Positions 40,324 through 51,039 of a stretch of DNA of 64,000 bases are shown in pieces (position 1 is the first letter of the stretch; each line of letters starts with the position of its first letter). Under the pieces are notes generated by a model. The model saw nothing but the letters and a program-made list of their open reading frames with translations. It did no database searches and was not told the origin of the DNA. This DNA comes from Isochrysis galbana (taxonomy: Eukaryota > Haptophyta > Isochrysidales > Isochrysidaceae), in NCBI GenBank assembly GCA_018136815.1, contig CM030936.1, positions 3,390,524 to 3,454,523 of the forward strand. The letters run 5' to 3'. The position numbers and the translations under genes were made by a program.

Positions 40324-43248
40324 TCATTTGTCCTGAAAAAGTGCACGTACAGGCCGAAGTCGAGGCATCCGTTCTGTTGAAAGTAGCGCTTCATGGGACG
40401 CTTGAACGAGCTCCTTGGTGGTGTGGGAATGCAGGGCGGGTGCATTGGCCGTGGCGCACAACTGATCTCGTCTCGTGCGTTCAGCGCATTCAGGTAGGGT
40501 CTGAGCGCAGTCGGCATCCTCAAAGGCTAAAGTGCGACGATGCAAAGTCCGGTCCATGGTCGCACATGAAGCAGATTCATCTGGCAGAGGCCGCGTCGCC
40601 GAATCGACACATGGAGCTGAGCAAGGACGCACCTTTTCGTCGCCGTGCTCGAAAAGAAGAGGGGCGCTTGACGTGAAGCGGTGGGCCCTGTCCACAGCGT
40701 GTTCAGCGGCCGTAAAGGCGGCTGCGTCGTGACGGCCGTCGTCGTTGAGAACATAGTGAGCAGGAGCACCATTCTTCGCCGATGCAGGAGACATATCACG
40801 TCGTCGTTTAGACGCAACGGCAGTGCGATCATTCCTTTTGGTCGACAGGTATGGTGATGGAAGTGGTACAGATGGAGGCGAGCCACCAACACTGCGCGAC
40901 GTCCTCCCGGCGCCGGAACTCGTGCCATTTGCCGTTGGAGTGTTATGTAAATAAATCGGCTGAAGCTTTGCCCTCGACACCTGCCCAGCTTGGTTGCCTC
41001 CTGCATTCGGCGTGCACCCGTGGCGGGAGAGCTGCATGCATGGACCGTTGACACGACTACCGTAGGGCCCATAAGATGCCATTTGACATGACGGCACGGT
41101 TTCGGAAGGCCTTGCGTGATACATTCGAAGGCGAACCGGGCGCCCCCCATGCCTTTCGCTGTGCCAATCGGAGATCGCGCGAGATTGCTGCGCACAACCC
41201 GGCTCGGAGCCGACTGAGGGTGGAGCCGAGGATGCGCCCGACTGCGTGTGGCGATACGTTCGGGATAGTGGCGAATTCTGGTTTGATGTGCTCGTCCCTC
41301 TGGAGCTTCCACAGCCGAAAGGAGGCTTACGACCAATAGCGAGAGAGCTCGGGGGTGAGGCAACTTCTGCAGCCAAAGAGGTGCCCCATGCGCAAAGCCT
41401 TTGCGGCGCCGGAAACAGTCGTTGTCGTGCTGCACAAGTCGGCGATCGGTGTGCCTCCATCGAATTTGAGTCTTGAGCCATTCCGATTTGAGGGCGATCG
41501 ACCTCCACAAATGATCCAGATTTGCATGCTGCTAATATGTTTCCTCGCGGCGCAGCGCCGTCGTTGTGTGCATTCCGCAACGGCGTTCGTGGCAGCGGCT
41601 GTGGAAAAGGCGCAGGCGTCTCGTCAGCACTGTAGCTGTCGTGATGACGGAGGCCGGGCGCAATATGCTCCGGCGCTTGGCCCTGAGAATGGCTCGTCCG
41701 CAACTGCTGCCTCTTCACGACCCCACTGTCCGACGTAAGGGGCGCGTCAAGGAGCTGATGGCGCCTAGATGGCGGACGGAAGCACGGGCTTAGGCAGCTC
41801 CCATGACCCAGATATGAGCAATCTTTGGACCTACGCGCTGCTTTAGCATGCAACGAAGCTGTGTGCTGAGCAGAATCGATGCAAGAACCTCTACCAGCGG
41901 CACATCCATGCTCACAACCATGCGTGTGAATTCCACTCGGTTGTCCAATGTCGACATTACCCTGAAGTGCCGCGGTCTCATTAGCCGCCATCCGGAAGGG
42001 AGAGGCTAGTCGCTGCCTGAGCTGTGGCATCTCTTGCTGCAGATGCTGTCTCCACTCAGCGGCCGTTGACGGGCGCCGATGAGGATCGTGTGTGGGATGC
42101 GCCGACGGATCTCCGCCTGCTTTCCCGGACCCTTCACTTCCACAAACTCTCGCGCTAGTCCCCGATGATGGCGGAGGCTGTGCTCCGATTCGCGGAGGGC
42201 TCGCCCTCGATGGCTCACGCTGTCGCGGAGAGCAGCCATGTGCGCAACCGTCCAAGCTGCGCCGGTCGATGTCCGAGAGCCTTGACTCACCCATCGGCTC
42301 TGAGAGCATAGTCGAGCCGCCGTGAAGAGCACCATGAGGTCCTTGTGATCTATTGGGCTGCTGCGCTATCCGCCTGGCATGCTGTCTCAGCTCTGCTTCG
42401 AGCGCCACCACCTGCCGGCGCTCTGCCTCAAGTTCGCTTTCAAGCAAGTGTACCATCTGCCGCCAATCGCGATCTGACCGTCTGAGCTCCTCGCCCAGCC
42501 GCCGAATCTCGTCTAGCTTTTCGCGACAAGTTGGACAGGGCGGCCGACTCGGCTGCCCGCTACCTGCAGAGGATGAGCGACATCCGGTGCTGTCTGGCCT
42601 TGCGACCCCCAGTGCGGAGCGCATACCTGGTTGCTGCCAGTCCACACGCTCTGTCTGTGTCCCCACTGACGCAGAATGCCGTGACAGAGTGTTATCCCGG
42701 GACACATCGCTCATCTGCTCTCTTCTTCTCCTTTGCGAAGATGCTTTTGCACGCTGCAACGCAGCAATCGCGGCCTTATTCACTCGTGCGTCGATTTCTG
42801 CCCGAAGAGCGGCGCTCCGTACAGCTGACGCGCTAGCGCTCGGTGCGGCCGTACTTGAAAGCGAGAGAGCGCGGCATGCAGGAGCCAGAGTCTGCTGTAC
42901 TTGGCTCGCTCTGTCCGCCTGCTGAGGCGAGTTGGCCGCAGCGGGGGTAGCCTTAGCGATGTCAAATGGCTCCGGTGCGACGTACTCTGAGCGCTGGCTC
43001 CGGACCTCGAGTGAGCGGCTTGCGTGGGCGGTGGCCGGCGGTCGAAGCGGCAGGATTGGGGAGCGCTGTGGTGGCGCATGACTCGTCCGCCCGCCCCCGG
43101 CGCCCGCACGATCCCTCTCTGCCTCTCTAAGCGCACGGTGCGGCAGATGGAGCGGTGCCGGAAGCCCAGGGGGAGGAGAAGGAGGCCTCTTACCGCCCAT
43201 ACGGCGGCGCAGCAGGTCGACATAGCTGGGCGGAGGCTCCCCACCCAT
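40324..43248 (-). CDS. 974-residue coiled-coil, largely disordered protein
   Basis: A single exon from ATG 43248. The N-terminus begins MGGEPPPSYVDLLRRRMGGK. A helical region (about 140-175, LRAEIDARVNKAAIAALQRA) is followed by SVGTQTERVDW and then a CPTCREKLDEIRRL segment leading into a coiled coil (about 240-295, ESELEAERRQVVALEAELRQ). The remaining 650 residues are Ser/Arg/Pro/His-rich and probably disordered, with several His-Gly-Cys clusters. No enzyme domain is visible. The layout and the TQT motif resemble the protein at 24.3-27.5 kb; both might be cytoskeletal or centrosomal, but this is inference. The uninterrupted frame over 2.9 kb strongly supports a gene. Confidence 0.7.
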   Translation of the reverse strand: MGGEPPPSYVDLLRRRMGGKRPPSPPPGLPAPLHLPHRALREAERDRAGAGGGRTSHAPPQRSPILPLRPPATAHASRSLEVRSQRSEYVAPEPFDIAKATPAAANSPQQADRASQVQQTLAPACRALSLSSTAAPSASASAVRSAALRAEIDARVNKAAIAALQRAKASSQRRRREQMSDVSRDNTLSRHSASVGTQTERVDWQQPGMRSALGVARPDSTGCRSSSAGSGQPSRPPCPTCREKLDEIRRLGEELRRSDRDWRQMVHLLESELEAERRQVVALEAELRQHARRIAQQPNRSQGPHGALHGGSTMLSEPMGESRLSDIDRRSLDGCAHGCSPRQREPSRASPPRIGAQPPPSSGTSARVCGSEGSGKAGGDPSAHPTHDPHRRPSTAAEWRQHLQQEMPQLRQRLASPFRMAANETAALQGNVDIGQPSGIHTHGCEHGCAAGRGSCIDSAQHTASLHAKAARRSKDCSYLGHGSCLSPCFRPPSRRHQLLDAPLTSDSGVVKRQQLRTSHSQGQAPEHIAPGLRHHDSYSADETPAPFPQPLPRTPLRNAHNDGAAPRGNILAACKSGSFVEVDRPQIGMAQDSNSMEAHRSPTCAARQRLFPAPQRLCAWGTSLAAEVASPPSSLAIGRKPPFGCGSSRGTSTSNQNSPLSRTYRHTQSGASSAPPSVGSEPGCAQQSRAISDWHSERHGGRPVRLRMYHARPSETVPSCQMASYGPYGSRVNGPCMQLSRHGCTPNAGGNQAGQVSRAKLQPIYLHNTPTANGTSSGAGRTSRSVGGSPPSVPLPSPYLSTKRNDRTAVASKRRRDMSPASAKNGAPAHYVLNDDGRHDAAAFTAAEHAVDRAHRFTSSAPLLFEHGDEKVRPCSAPCVDSATRPLPDESASCATMDRTLHRRTLAFEDADCAQTLPECAERTRRDQLCATANAPALHSHTTKELVQASHEALLSTERMPRLRPVRALFQDK

Positions 43249-43264
43249 CGGTGGGCCTCTTGCC

Positions 43265-43530
43265 TATGCGCAGCAAGAGAGAGAGGATGGGAGGGAGGGA
43301 GGGTAAGGGGAAAAGAGAGAGGGGGGGGGGAGAAAGAAGGCAAGGAGGGAGAGAAATTGGGGGGGGGGGGGGGGGGGGGGGAGAGAGAGAGGGAGGGAGA
43401 GAGGGAGAGAGGGAGAGAGGGAGAGAGAGAGGGAGAGAGGGAGAGGGGGGAGGGGAGAGAGAGAGAGAAGGAGAGAAGAGAGAGAGAAGAGAGAGAGAGA
43501 AGGGGGGGGGAGAGAGAGAGAGACTCACGC
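43265..43530 (-). promoter_or_regulatory. Polypyrimidine tract upstream of the 974-residue gene
   Basis: On the plus strand a GGGAGAGA tract with G-runs at 43357-43380, so the gene's own strand reads CT-rich starting about 20 bp before its ATG. Confidence 0.4.
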
Positions 43531-43819
43531 CGCTCACACGTCTTATTGTATTGCTCGGCGCCTCTGCTCTCTCTCTCTCCCCCCCCCTCTCCTTTCCTCT
43601 TTTCCTTGGTGACATCGCATTTATTATGATTCCTTGGGGTTCCACCATGCTGCGCTGCTCTTCTTGCTCCACTTCTCTCCTGCGCGTTCCCCCCCCTACC
43701 GGTCGGCGATACTCCCACACGATCGGCCGAGGAATTCAATTTTAAATTAGAGCCTGGATGAAGGCGGACTAGCTATTACTAGAGAAGTACGTACGTACGT
43801 ACTACTAGTACACTAGTAC

Positions 43820-43980
43820 ACGTCTTTTTCATATTCTTGCCGCGCAGGCAGGACGCAGGCCAAGCCTTGGAATTACTACTGACTACTGTCACACGTGCGC
43901 TCCTCACACCCACGCCCCCGGCCCTTTTCCCCCGCCATCAGCCATCAGGCGATTCCCACCGTGCACTCTTTGGGTCTTTG
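43820..43980 (+). repeat. Diverged copy of the TAATATTCTTACCGC family
   Basis: TTTTTCATATTCTTGCCGCG at 43826 and CCCCCGGCCCTTTTCCCCCGCCATCAG, then CCACCGTGCAC, follow the order of 6665-6800 and 61600-61720. Confidence 0.5.
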
Positions 43981-44470
43981 GGGGGGGGGGGGGGGGGTCG
44001 CATTCCGTATTCCGTCGAAAGTGGGACAAAAGGCAAAAGGCGCATTCCGTCCCTAGATCTAGATGTCGTGAAACACGGCAGGGTGGGGCTCCAAACACAG
44101 CAAATACGGCCTGTTTTGGGCTATTCTAGAGACACGGGAACCTCACAAACCCGGCATGCTGCTAGGGAGGGGGAGGGCGTTTGAAACACGGTGAAAACGA
44201 AAACGGGCTGTTTGCTGTTTTTGGCCTCTGTCCCTCTATCCCTCTGTCCCTGTCTATCCTCTGTACAAACACGGTAAACCCGTGTTTACCATGTAGGATT
44301 CCGTCGAAAGAGGACCATGCGAACATTTGTATTTTTAACATTAGGACTGGGAACATGTTTGACGATTGACGACAGGTAACATGTTAACACCCCACCACCC
44401 TCTGATTTGGCGCTAACACGTGGATAGGCCGAGGGCCCGAAGGGCCCGAGGCACGTTAATACCTTGGGCG

Positions 44471-45363
44471 GCAATAATAATAATCAATGTTATATCCTAG
44501 CCAACCCCACTAGCTAATTGGACATAACGTTTCAGTCCCGGAATCCCGCCATGCGCCATGCCTGATGGGCCAGGTGTCCGAGTGCTACCGGGGGGAGGGG
44601 GCACTGCCCCCTCCCCTCGATATCTGTCCTCCCCCCAGTGCACGCACCGACCCCGCGCACCCCAGCGCGTCCTCTCCTCGAGTCCACGCTGGGGGAAACC
44701 CCCTTTCGGGTAAAAGCAACGCAGGGGGGGGGGGGGGGCACTCGTGAGATAGGGGCCCAGAAGCGCTAATCTCCCTCGCTAGAGCGAGTGGCGAGTGGCC
44801 ACGGCGAGCCGCGGCCCTTCCCTCCTGGCTCTGGCGCCCCCGTCTTCTCTTACCCAAACGGGGCGAGAAGACACGTTTCTGCCGAAGGGGAGAGCTGCCG
44901 CTCCCCCCTCCCCTCCCTCTTCCCTTTTCCTCCTCTCTTCCCTGCGGCGGGAGCCCATGGCGCTCGCCTGCGGCCCCTCTTCAGGTCCCCAGATGGCCTG
45001 CAGGGCCTGGGAGCACAGCTCAGGGGGCAGGTGAGGCTGGGGCATGGCCCTGGCCCCTCCTGCCTCTCCCTCGCTGGCGCTCCGAGCCCCTGCGGGTCGA
45101 CTGGAGCTTGCTGGGGGGTCTTGAACAGGGTGGCCCAGGGGGAGGAGGGGCTGGTCAGAGGAATGGGCAGGCCACGACGGGCCAGGGCGGGCGAGTCAGG
45201 CGGGCCTATGGGGAGAGGAATGGGTCAGCAGGGCTGTGTGCTCCTGGCACGCCATTAGGCGTGCCAGGAGGGTGGGTGGATCCTCCCCCACGGCAGGGGA
45301 GGAGTGGAGAGAGAGGGGGGCTCGTGCCCCCGCATGGGCGAACTAAGTATAAATTTAGTTGAA
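44471..45363 (-). mobile_element. Retroposon with 15-bp target-site duplication
   Basis: ATACCTTGGGCGGCA occurs immediately before (about 44457-44471) and immediately after (about 45364-45378) this block. The left side begins with an ATAATAATAAT microsatellite, which read on the minus strand is a 3' tail. The right end is the AACTAAGTATAAATTTAGTT terminus shared with the copies at 4.5 and 33.4 kb. A target duplication of this length and a simple tail fit target-primed insertion by a non-LTR element. No protein domain was recognised. Confidence 0.65.
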
Positions 45364-45715
45364 TACCTTGGGCGGCAGGGGGGGGGTGTTAACTGGGTGT
45401 TTGCGGGGGTCCCGGCCGGCGCGGCTGAGCGCGCCCGGCCCGGCCGGCCGGCCGGCCCAATCAGCCGGCGTGCCAGCCTAGCAAGTGCTGTGAGCGTGGG
45501 TGGTGGGTGGTGGGTTCACGCGAGAAACCGTATAGCGACTCTTAATAGATTGTTCTTAGTTAGACATAGTCACACACCCCACAACCTTCCACCTTGCTAC
45601 TACCACCGCCCACCGCCTCACACATGTGTGACACATGCGGCCAGCCACCGACAGCAGATACATACAAGAAGCACTAGGTCGCAGGGCGTAGCAAGCGGAT
45701 GCGCACACACTCACG

Positions 45716-45898
45716 TCACACCCACACGTAAAAGTTCACTCTGAATTTGCAGCCGCCAACATGCAGTGCTCTATCTAGGGTGTTGTCGCTCTGTGCAACC
45801 TTCATATCGTCGTGCATCTTTCCCGCCTTGCCAAACATTCTTTCTACCCCTGCCGAGCTTGCCGGCCGGCCCAGGTATTGACGGGCCATCCGCGCCAA
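45716..45898 (-). pseudogene. hAT transposase C-terminal domain fragment
   Basis: The minus frame reads RPASSAGVERMFGKAGKMHD, then DMKVAQSDNTLDRALHVG and stop. SSAGVERMF is the hAT-C core. It matches the fragments at 7704-7856 and 9558-9650, so these three belong to one subfamily. Upstream domains were not found. Confidence 0.65.
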
Positions 45899-46009
45899 GG
45901 TTGGGAGGCCAGCTGGCCGGCCGCTTGCAGCATCGGCGGGAAGGGAATGGTCGCGCGCTTTCCACCACTGGAGAACATCTAGATCCAGGTTTGTGTCAGA
46001 GCAAGGCTC

Positions 46010-47709
46010 ATCTCACTCTTGGTGATGGCCTGCGAGGGCGCGCCGGCAGCTAGCGCGGAGTGCGGTTCTTGCGGGGAGCTCATGGAGCTTTCCTCGGGGG
46101 TGACTACGGGCATGGTGATCGACGCACGACGCACGACGCACGGAGGGCGTGGAAGTGTGGAAGGAGGCTTGTGGGAGGTGGTGGCAGGCGACTGGGGGTG
46201 GCTCAGGCGCGTGCTTGGCTTGTATTGACTCGTTGACTCGGGGTATAGACTCGGGAACTCGGGGGGACTCGCTTGGGAACACGGTGGGACTCGACGAAGT
46301 TGCTACAAAATCACTCACAAGAAACCCAAACCCCAACGACCTTGGGCTCAGAAAACTAACGTAAACACTCCGGAATCATACGATAAACAAACCCTCCCCG
46401 TGCGACGAAGGCTGAGGTCGCGATCGCTCGTCATGCGCGAAGAAATACGGAAAGAGAGCGCAAAACTACGCAAACGAAGGGTTCGAACTATCGTTAAAGT
46501 GAAACTCGTCCGCTGAAGCCAACGCGGAGGGTCGAGGAGAGATCCAAAATCGCGCCGGGGGAAGAAGGCGATGTGCGGAGAGACCTTCTAGACAAGCAAC
46601 GAGCAAGGGGCGACGAAACAAGACGCGAGACGCGAGGCACGTGCTCCTTCTCGAAAAACACGCGGTAGTGCCAAACATTGCCGGCCCGAGAGAGGCCGCC
46701 GTTGAGAATGGCGTGATTTACCATCGCGGTTATAACAGTAGAGCGGAAAATAGCGAAATAGCCTGCAGAGGCTCGCGAATGCGACACCTCTGCAGCCTCG
46801 CGCCTACCACCCCACGCCTCACCCGAGAGAGAAGGCCCTCCTGCGTTCCTCCTATTTCCTGCTCGTCACCCTCCAGCTCCAGCTTTCTCTCGTCCTCCCT
46901 CTCCCTCACGATGGACGATGGTGGCGACTCGGCGCTCGGCGCGCATATCCGGTTGAACGTCCACATGTCCCAAGGGGGTTTGCGGCGTCTTTGCGACCCC
47001 ATTCGTATACCTTGTACCTTGCTTGAAATTTGTTAGCGTTGGTTTTTCCTCCCCTCACTTTCTCGTGGAGTTCTACCCAGTATAGAGATCGTTGTAAACT
47101 TTTGTAGTTTGTAGTGCCGGGTTATGAGTGCCGAATCATCGGCAAGTTGCGCAAAGTGGCCGACTCTTAAGCTGTAGCCGATTAGGTTCACCCCGTTGAT
47201 GTCGTCGTCGCCATTGACCATTGATGGCGTGGCCCAAAGCCGCGCGAGAAGCGAGATTATTAAAAGGGCTTTCCCCCCCTAGCCCTCTCATGTGAAGCCT
47301 ACATGCGACATGCCGATGCAAGCCGGTGATGCTGTTTCCATCACATATCTAGCTGCCATGATCGCCCAAGCAGTAACAGCCGCGAACCAACATCTGAGCA
47401 CCCACGCACACGGAACGCGACACGGCAGGCGGGATGCCGCAACCCTCCATCCCTACCCACTGAGTGGTGCTGCAGCAACACCTCAACAAAACACCCGCAC
47501 CCATTCGAGTCACGCTCTACAGGTTGCTCGCAGTCTAGCGCGACGCATGCACTCGTACTGCGCACACATTGAACATTGGCGCACGGTGGCATGCACCATC
47601 ACAACGTTATCCTAACTGCTGCTTCGCCCTCGCCAATGCACTGCACGTGTTGGGCGCCTGCGCGAGCTTCCCCGAGAGCCTACCAAAGGGGGGACCTCGC
47701 ACGGCCGGT
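46010..47709. other. Intergenic, possible old LTR-type leader
   Basis: 46210-46640 read on the minus strand is T-rich with phrases like those of retrotransposon leaders (TCGTTGGGGTTTGGGTTTCT). No coding domain is seen. 47040-47700 shows nothing recognisable. Confidence 0.25.
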
Positions 47710-48871
47710 TCACCACTTCGCAATGCAGTCCGATGCGCTGACAACCTTATACTTTCCGCCAACGAGCGTCACATCCGACCCTGCAAAGCTTTGGAACATC
47801 ACGTTGTCACCCTTTGACACATCCATCGGCGCGACTCCGCCCATCGAAGTCTGGCGGCCTGGCCCCACCGCAATAACCTCACCCTGAGGAGCCGCATCGT
47901 TGTCGCCCACAGCAATAGCGATGCCCGAGGAGGTGGACGTCGCCGACCTATGATGACGGGGAAGCCAATCAGTCACACATGGGTGTCGTGCGGTCACAAC
48001 GTCGTGCCGGCGTGAGCCATCCAGAATTGGGGGCAGGTACGTGTGGGTGGCTTGCACGGCATGTTAGTGCCTTGCCCCACTCATCCGTCCTCCCAAGGAG
48101 AGAGAGATCCGGGAATGCTGGCGATGAGAATCGCCAGGTCGCCACGCCATTCCCAACGTCACAACTCCAACGGAAGCACCCGACGCGGGCCCTCATGATT
48201 TGGTGCTGGGGTAATGCTTACTCGGCAAGCTTGATCAGCAAAAGATCGCGCAGCGGGCGGAACGACTCTGGCGACCCCGATACGCCGCCCTCGAATACTC
48301 CCAAGATGGATTCGTCCGCAATGAACTGATGCGCAGAGCCACAATACTCGACCTGCTCGCCAACATCGCCACTAAGGAGGACGAGATCACCCACCTTGAC
48401 CTGCCACACGAGTCGTAGGGCGACGCGCACACATGAGTTGTGTGGGATGTGTGGAAGTGATGGTATGCTCAGCCCTCAAACTGGCCACAACGCCTAGCGC
48501 TCACGCGGGCTGAGCGTCAGCGGGAGCTCAGGCCTCCTGTGCCCGCGGAGTGTTAGCGGAGGGCGAATGCTCACCCCGACCGGCATGATGACGCCAGTGT
48601 CTGGGTGGACACGCCCCTCTCCGACAGCGACCACCACTCCCTCTCGCGGCTTCTCGGCGTTCTCAGTGGCGAGGAAGAGGCCGCCCTTGGTCGACTCGTC
48701 CGCCTTGGCCAATTTGACCAGCGCCTGTGAGTTGACAGGCTGGATGGGCCCCGGCAGTGGAAAGCTGTTGAGAGAGAAGGTCTGCTGCATCGTTGGCTGT
48801 GGTGCCCGCAGCTGCGCTCCGAGTGGTGCGCCGAGCTGGTAGCCGAGGAGGGCAAGGAGCGAGGCGAGCAT
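47710..48871 (-). CDS. Chloroplast-type Cpn20 co-chaperonin (two GroES domains), three exons
   Basis: Exons 48871-48575, 48400-48222 and 47947-47710 join with GT-AG introns of 174 and 274 bp to 237 residues. The leader (MLASLLALLGYQLGAPLGAQ) is hydrophobic and fits a signal peptide in front of a transit peptide. GroES domain 1 contains ALVKLAKADESTKGGLFLA, VVAVGEGRVHPDTGVIMPVG and, in exon 2, VGDLVLLSGDVGEQVEYCG. Domain 2 starts FRPLRDLLLIKLAE and continues in exon 3 with GEVIAVGPGRQT, VSKGDNVMFQSFAG and a C-terminal VVSASDCIA. Tandem GroES proteins are the plastid Cpn20 lids that cap the Cpn60 folding chamber. The gene is head-to-head with the KH-domain gene at 49579, sharing about 700 bp of promoter DNA. 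Confidence 0.88.
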
Positions 48872-49578
48872 GCTGTCCCGCGGGGAGCGGAGGGGAGGAA
48901 AGAGAAGCGGAAGAGGGAGGGTCGCCGGAAGGGCGCGGGTGGCGCTGAGAGAGAAGGAGAGAGAGGAAGAGGAAGAGAGAGAGAGAGTCTCTCTTGGCGC
49001 GTCGGCGAGGCGATCGATCTGGAGGAGACGAGGTCGGCGGGGGCCCACCCGGCTCCCCCTCGGTATCTTCCCCTCCCCCGCACCCGCCCTCCCCCCCCTT
49101 TCGGTATCTCCTCCTCCCCTTTCCCCGCAGCCTCGTCGCGCGACCTCTCTTCTTTTCTCTCTCTCTCTCTCCCTCCCTCTTCCTCTCTCCGCCTCCGCTT
49201 CTCCAACCGCTTCCTAACCTCCTCCATCCTCTCTCTTCCTCTTCTTATTCTTCCCCTCTCTTCCCCCTCTCTCGTCTCCTTTATCGCCTGTCCTCCGTAA
49301 GCCATTCTTCCCCTTCCATCATTTTCCGGTATCTCCTCTCAAGTCTCACCTTCCACCCACCCTCCCCCCAGAGAGAAGAGAGAGAGGAGGGGGAAGAGAG
49401 GGTGTAGGGAGGGAGGGAGGGAAAGAAAGAGAAGAGAGAGAGAGAGAGAACAGCGAGAGAGGTGGAGAGAGAAGAGAGAGGGAGAGAGGGGGAAGAGAAG
49501 ACAGGGAGAGAAGAGAGAGAGAGAAGAGAGAGAGGGAGAGCGAGCGAGCGAGAGAGCAGCGAGAGCGCTCGTGAGGCC
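48872..49578. promoter_or_regulatory. Divergent promoter region with purine/pyrimidine blocks
   Basis: Lies between two oppositely oriented start codons. Plus-strand order: purine-rich (48876-49000), mixed, CT-rich (49140-49280), then GA-rich (49375-49570). Thus Cpn20 has the usual polypyrimidine tract on its coding strand, whereas the KH gene has a purine tract next to its ATG. Shared control is inferred from the layout. Confidence 0.4.
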
Positions 49579-51039
49579 ATGGCCACCTCAGACACGCCGC
49601 CTCCCTCGTCTGGCACAGAGGAGCCGACTCGTAAGCGTCGGCGGTGGGGAGAAAGTGGTGCTACTCCTCCTCCTCCTTCCGTCGACACCGCCTCCGTCCA
49701 GGCTGCAGCCACTGCTGCAATCTTAGCGATGAATGCTGCTCTCGGCGCTCCTTCGCCTTCCGCCCTCTGGACTGCTTCTGCTCCTTCGCTCGCCGCCGTC
49801 ACGCGCTACGAGGCCGACATCGACATCAACGACTGTAAGCGTAAGGCCATGATCACGCGCAAGCAGACGCATGAGGAAATCGCCGCCGCCACGGGCGCTA
49901 CCATCTTTATCCGTGGGAGATACAAGCCGCCGGGGGATAGCTCGACTGACGAGAGGCCGCTCCACCTGCACATCGAGGCGGAGACCGAGGAGGCGCTTGG
50001 CAAAGCCGAAGAAATGATCCGCGAGCTGATGGGCCCTCCTGTGGAGGCCGCACCCGACGTGGGCGGCTACCCAGCAGGCGGCGACCCCACAGGTGGTGCT
50101 CGTCCGGCAGCGACCATGGCCCTTGGCCCTCTCCACGGCCCGCCGGCGCCAGCGCCGCCCTCAACCGGTGGCAGCACCGCAGGCGGCGGGTCTCTGAAAG
50201 CGCTTATTGAAGTGGGCCTCGACCCCAACGCGGGCTACCAAGTGCGCGGCAAGTTGCTTGGTCCAAAGGGCTCATACTTACGTCACATCCAGGACCAGAC
50301 GGGATGCCGCGTGCAGCTTGTTGGACGCGGATCGGGGAGTAATGACCCTTCGACGGGATCTGAGTCGACCTCGCCGCTCGCCCTCTCGCTCAGTGCCAAT
50401 TCGTCCGAAGCGCTCGAAGCGGCTACGTCGCTCGCAGAAAGTCTGGTGGCTGCCGTCCGAGCCGACTTCGAGCGGAGGACTGCCGCGCCATCTGGTCCCG
50501 TTCCCCCCCCGAGGCCACCTCCCGTGCCACCACCAGCGGTGCCACCGCCCGGGATGCCACCGCCGGGGATGCCACCGCGTGGAGTGCCGCCTCCACCGGG
50601 GATGCCACCTCCACCGGGGGTTCCGCCGCCCGCGGTGCTGCCGCCCGGGGTACCGTCGACTCCAACGGATGGGGGCGCAGCTTCCCATGGTGGCGCTGCG
50701 TCCCCAGTCAATGCGCCGGTTGCAGATCCTTCTGCGGCCTACGCGGCTGCCGGAGGATACGCGGGTGGATGGGGTGCAGGCTATGGGTTGTATGGGGCCC
50801 CGGGCGCTTACAGCGCTTACGGCTATGGCTACCCATCATATTATGGCGCCTATCCAGGATATGGAGGTGTGTACCATGGTTATGGTGCTTATGCTGGTGG
50901 TTATGGCCAGCCGCCCGCAGGCGGATACGGACAGACGATCGGGGGCGGTTATGGACAGCCACCAGGAAGCAGTTACGGACAGCCAGCTGCGAACACCAAC
51001 CAGTGTGCGGGACCTGAACCCCCGCCGCCGCCGCCATGA
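49579..51039 (+). CDS. KHDC4 (BLOM7)-like RNA-binding protein with two KH domains
   Basis: A single exon of 486 residues from ATG 49579; the frame extends upstream only through the GA tract. After a basic RKRRRWGE segment, a first divergent KH domain spans about 77-152 (YEADIDINDCKRKAMITRKQ, TIFIRGRYKPPG). This is the characteristic block of KHDC4/BLOM7 and plant RIK proteins. The second KH domain (about 206-297) has VRGKLLGPKGSYLRHIQDQT with the G-P-K-G loop that contacts RNA. The tail is proline-rich (PPPGMPP repeats) and then Tyr/Gly-rich (GYGQPP units), typical of spliceosome-associated proteins. Homologues influence splice-site choice with the U2-associated machinery. A nuclear splicing role is inferred from family membership. 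Confidence 0.82.
   Translation: MATSDTPPPSSGTEEPTRKRRRWGESGATPPPPSVDTASVQAAATAAILAMNAALGAPSPSALWTASAPSLAAVTRYEADIDINDCKRKAMITRKQTHEEIAAATGATIFIRGRYKPPGDSSTDERPLHLHIEAETEEALGKAEEMIRELMGPPVEAAPDVGGYPAGGDPTGGARPAATMALGPLHGPPAPAPPSTGGSTAGGGSLKALIEVGLDPNAGYQVRGKLLGPKGSYLRHIQDQTGCRVQLVGRGSGSNDPSTGSESTSPLALSLSANSSEALEAATSLAESLVAAVRADFERRTAAPSGPVPPPRPPPVPPPAVPPPGMPPPGMPPRGVPPPPGMPPPPGVPPPAVLPPGVPSTPTDGGAASHGGAASPVNAPVADPSAAYAAAGGYAGGWGAGYGLYGAPGAYSAYGYGYPSYYGAYPGYGGVYHGYGAYAGGYGQPPAGGYGQTIGGGYGQPPGSSYGQPAANTNQCAGPEPPPPPP

Noticed and set aside
41500-42925. Several plus-strand and minus-strand frames of 100-190 codons
   Set aside because: All lie within the 974-residue minus-strand gene and are its shadows.
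47292-47615. 107-codon frame downstream of Cpn20
   Set aside because: No domain or repeat, no pyrimidine leader; expected by chance in this composition.
49462-49578. N-terminal extension of the KHDC4-like protein
   Set aside because: It is only the GAGAGG tract read as Glu/Arg/Gly; ATG 49579 begins the normal protein.
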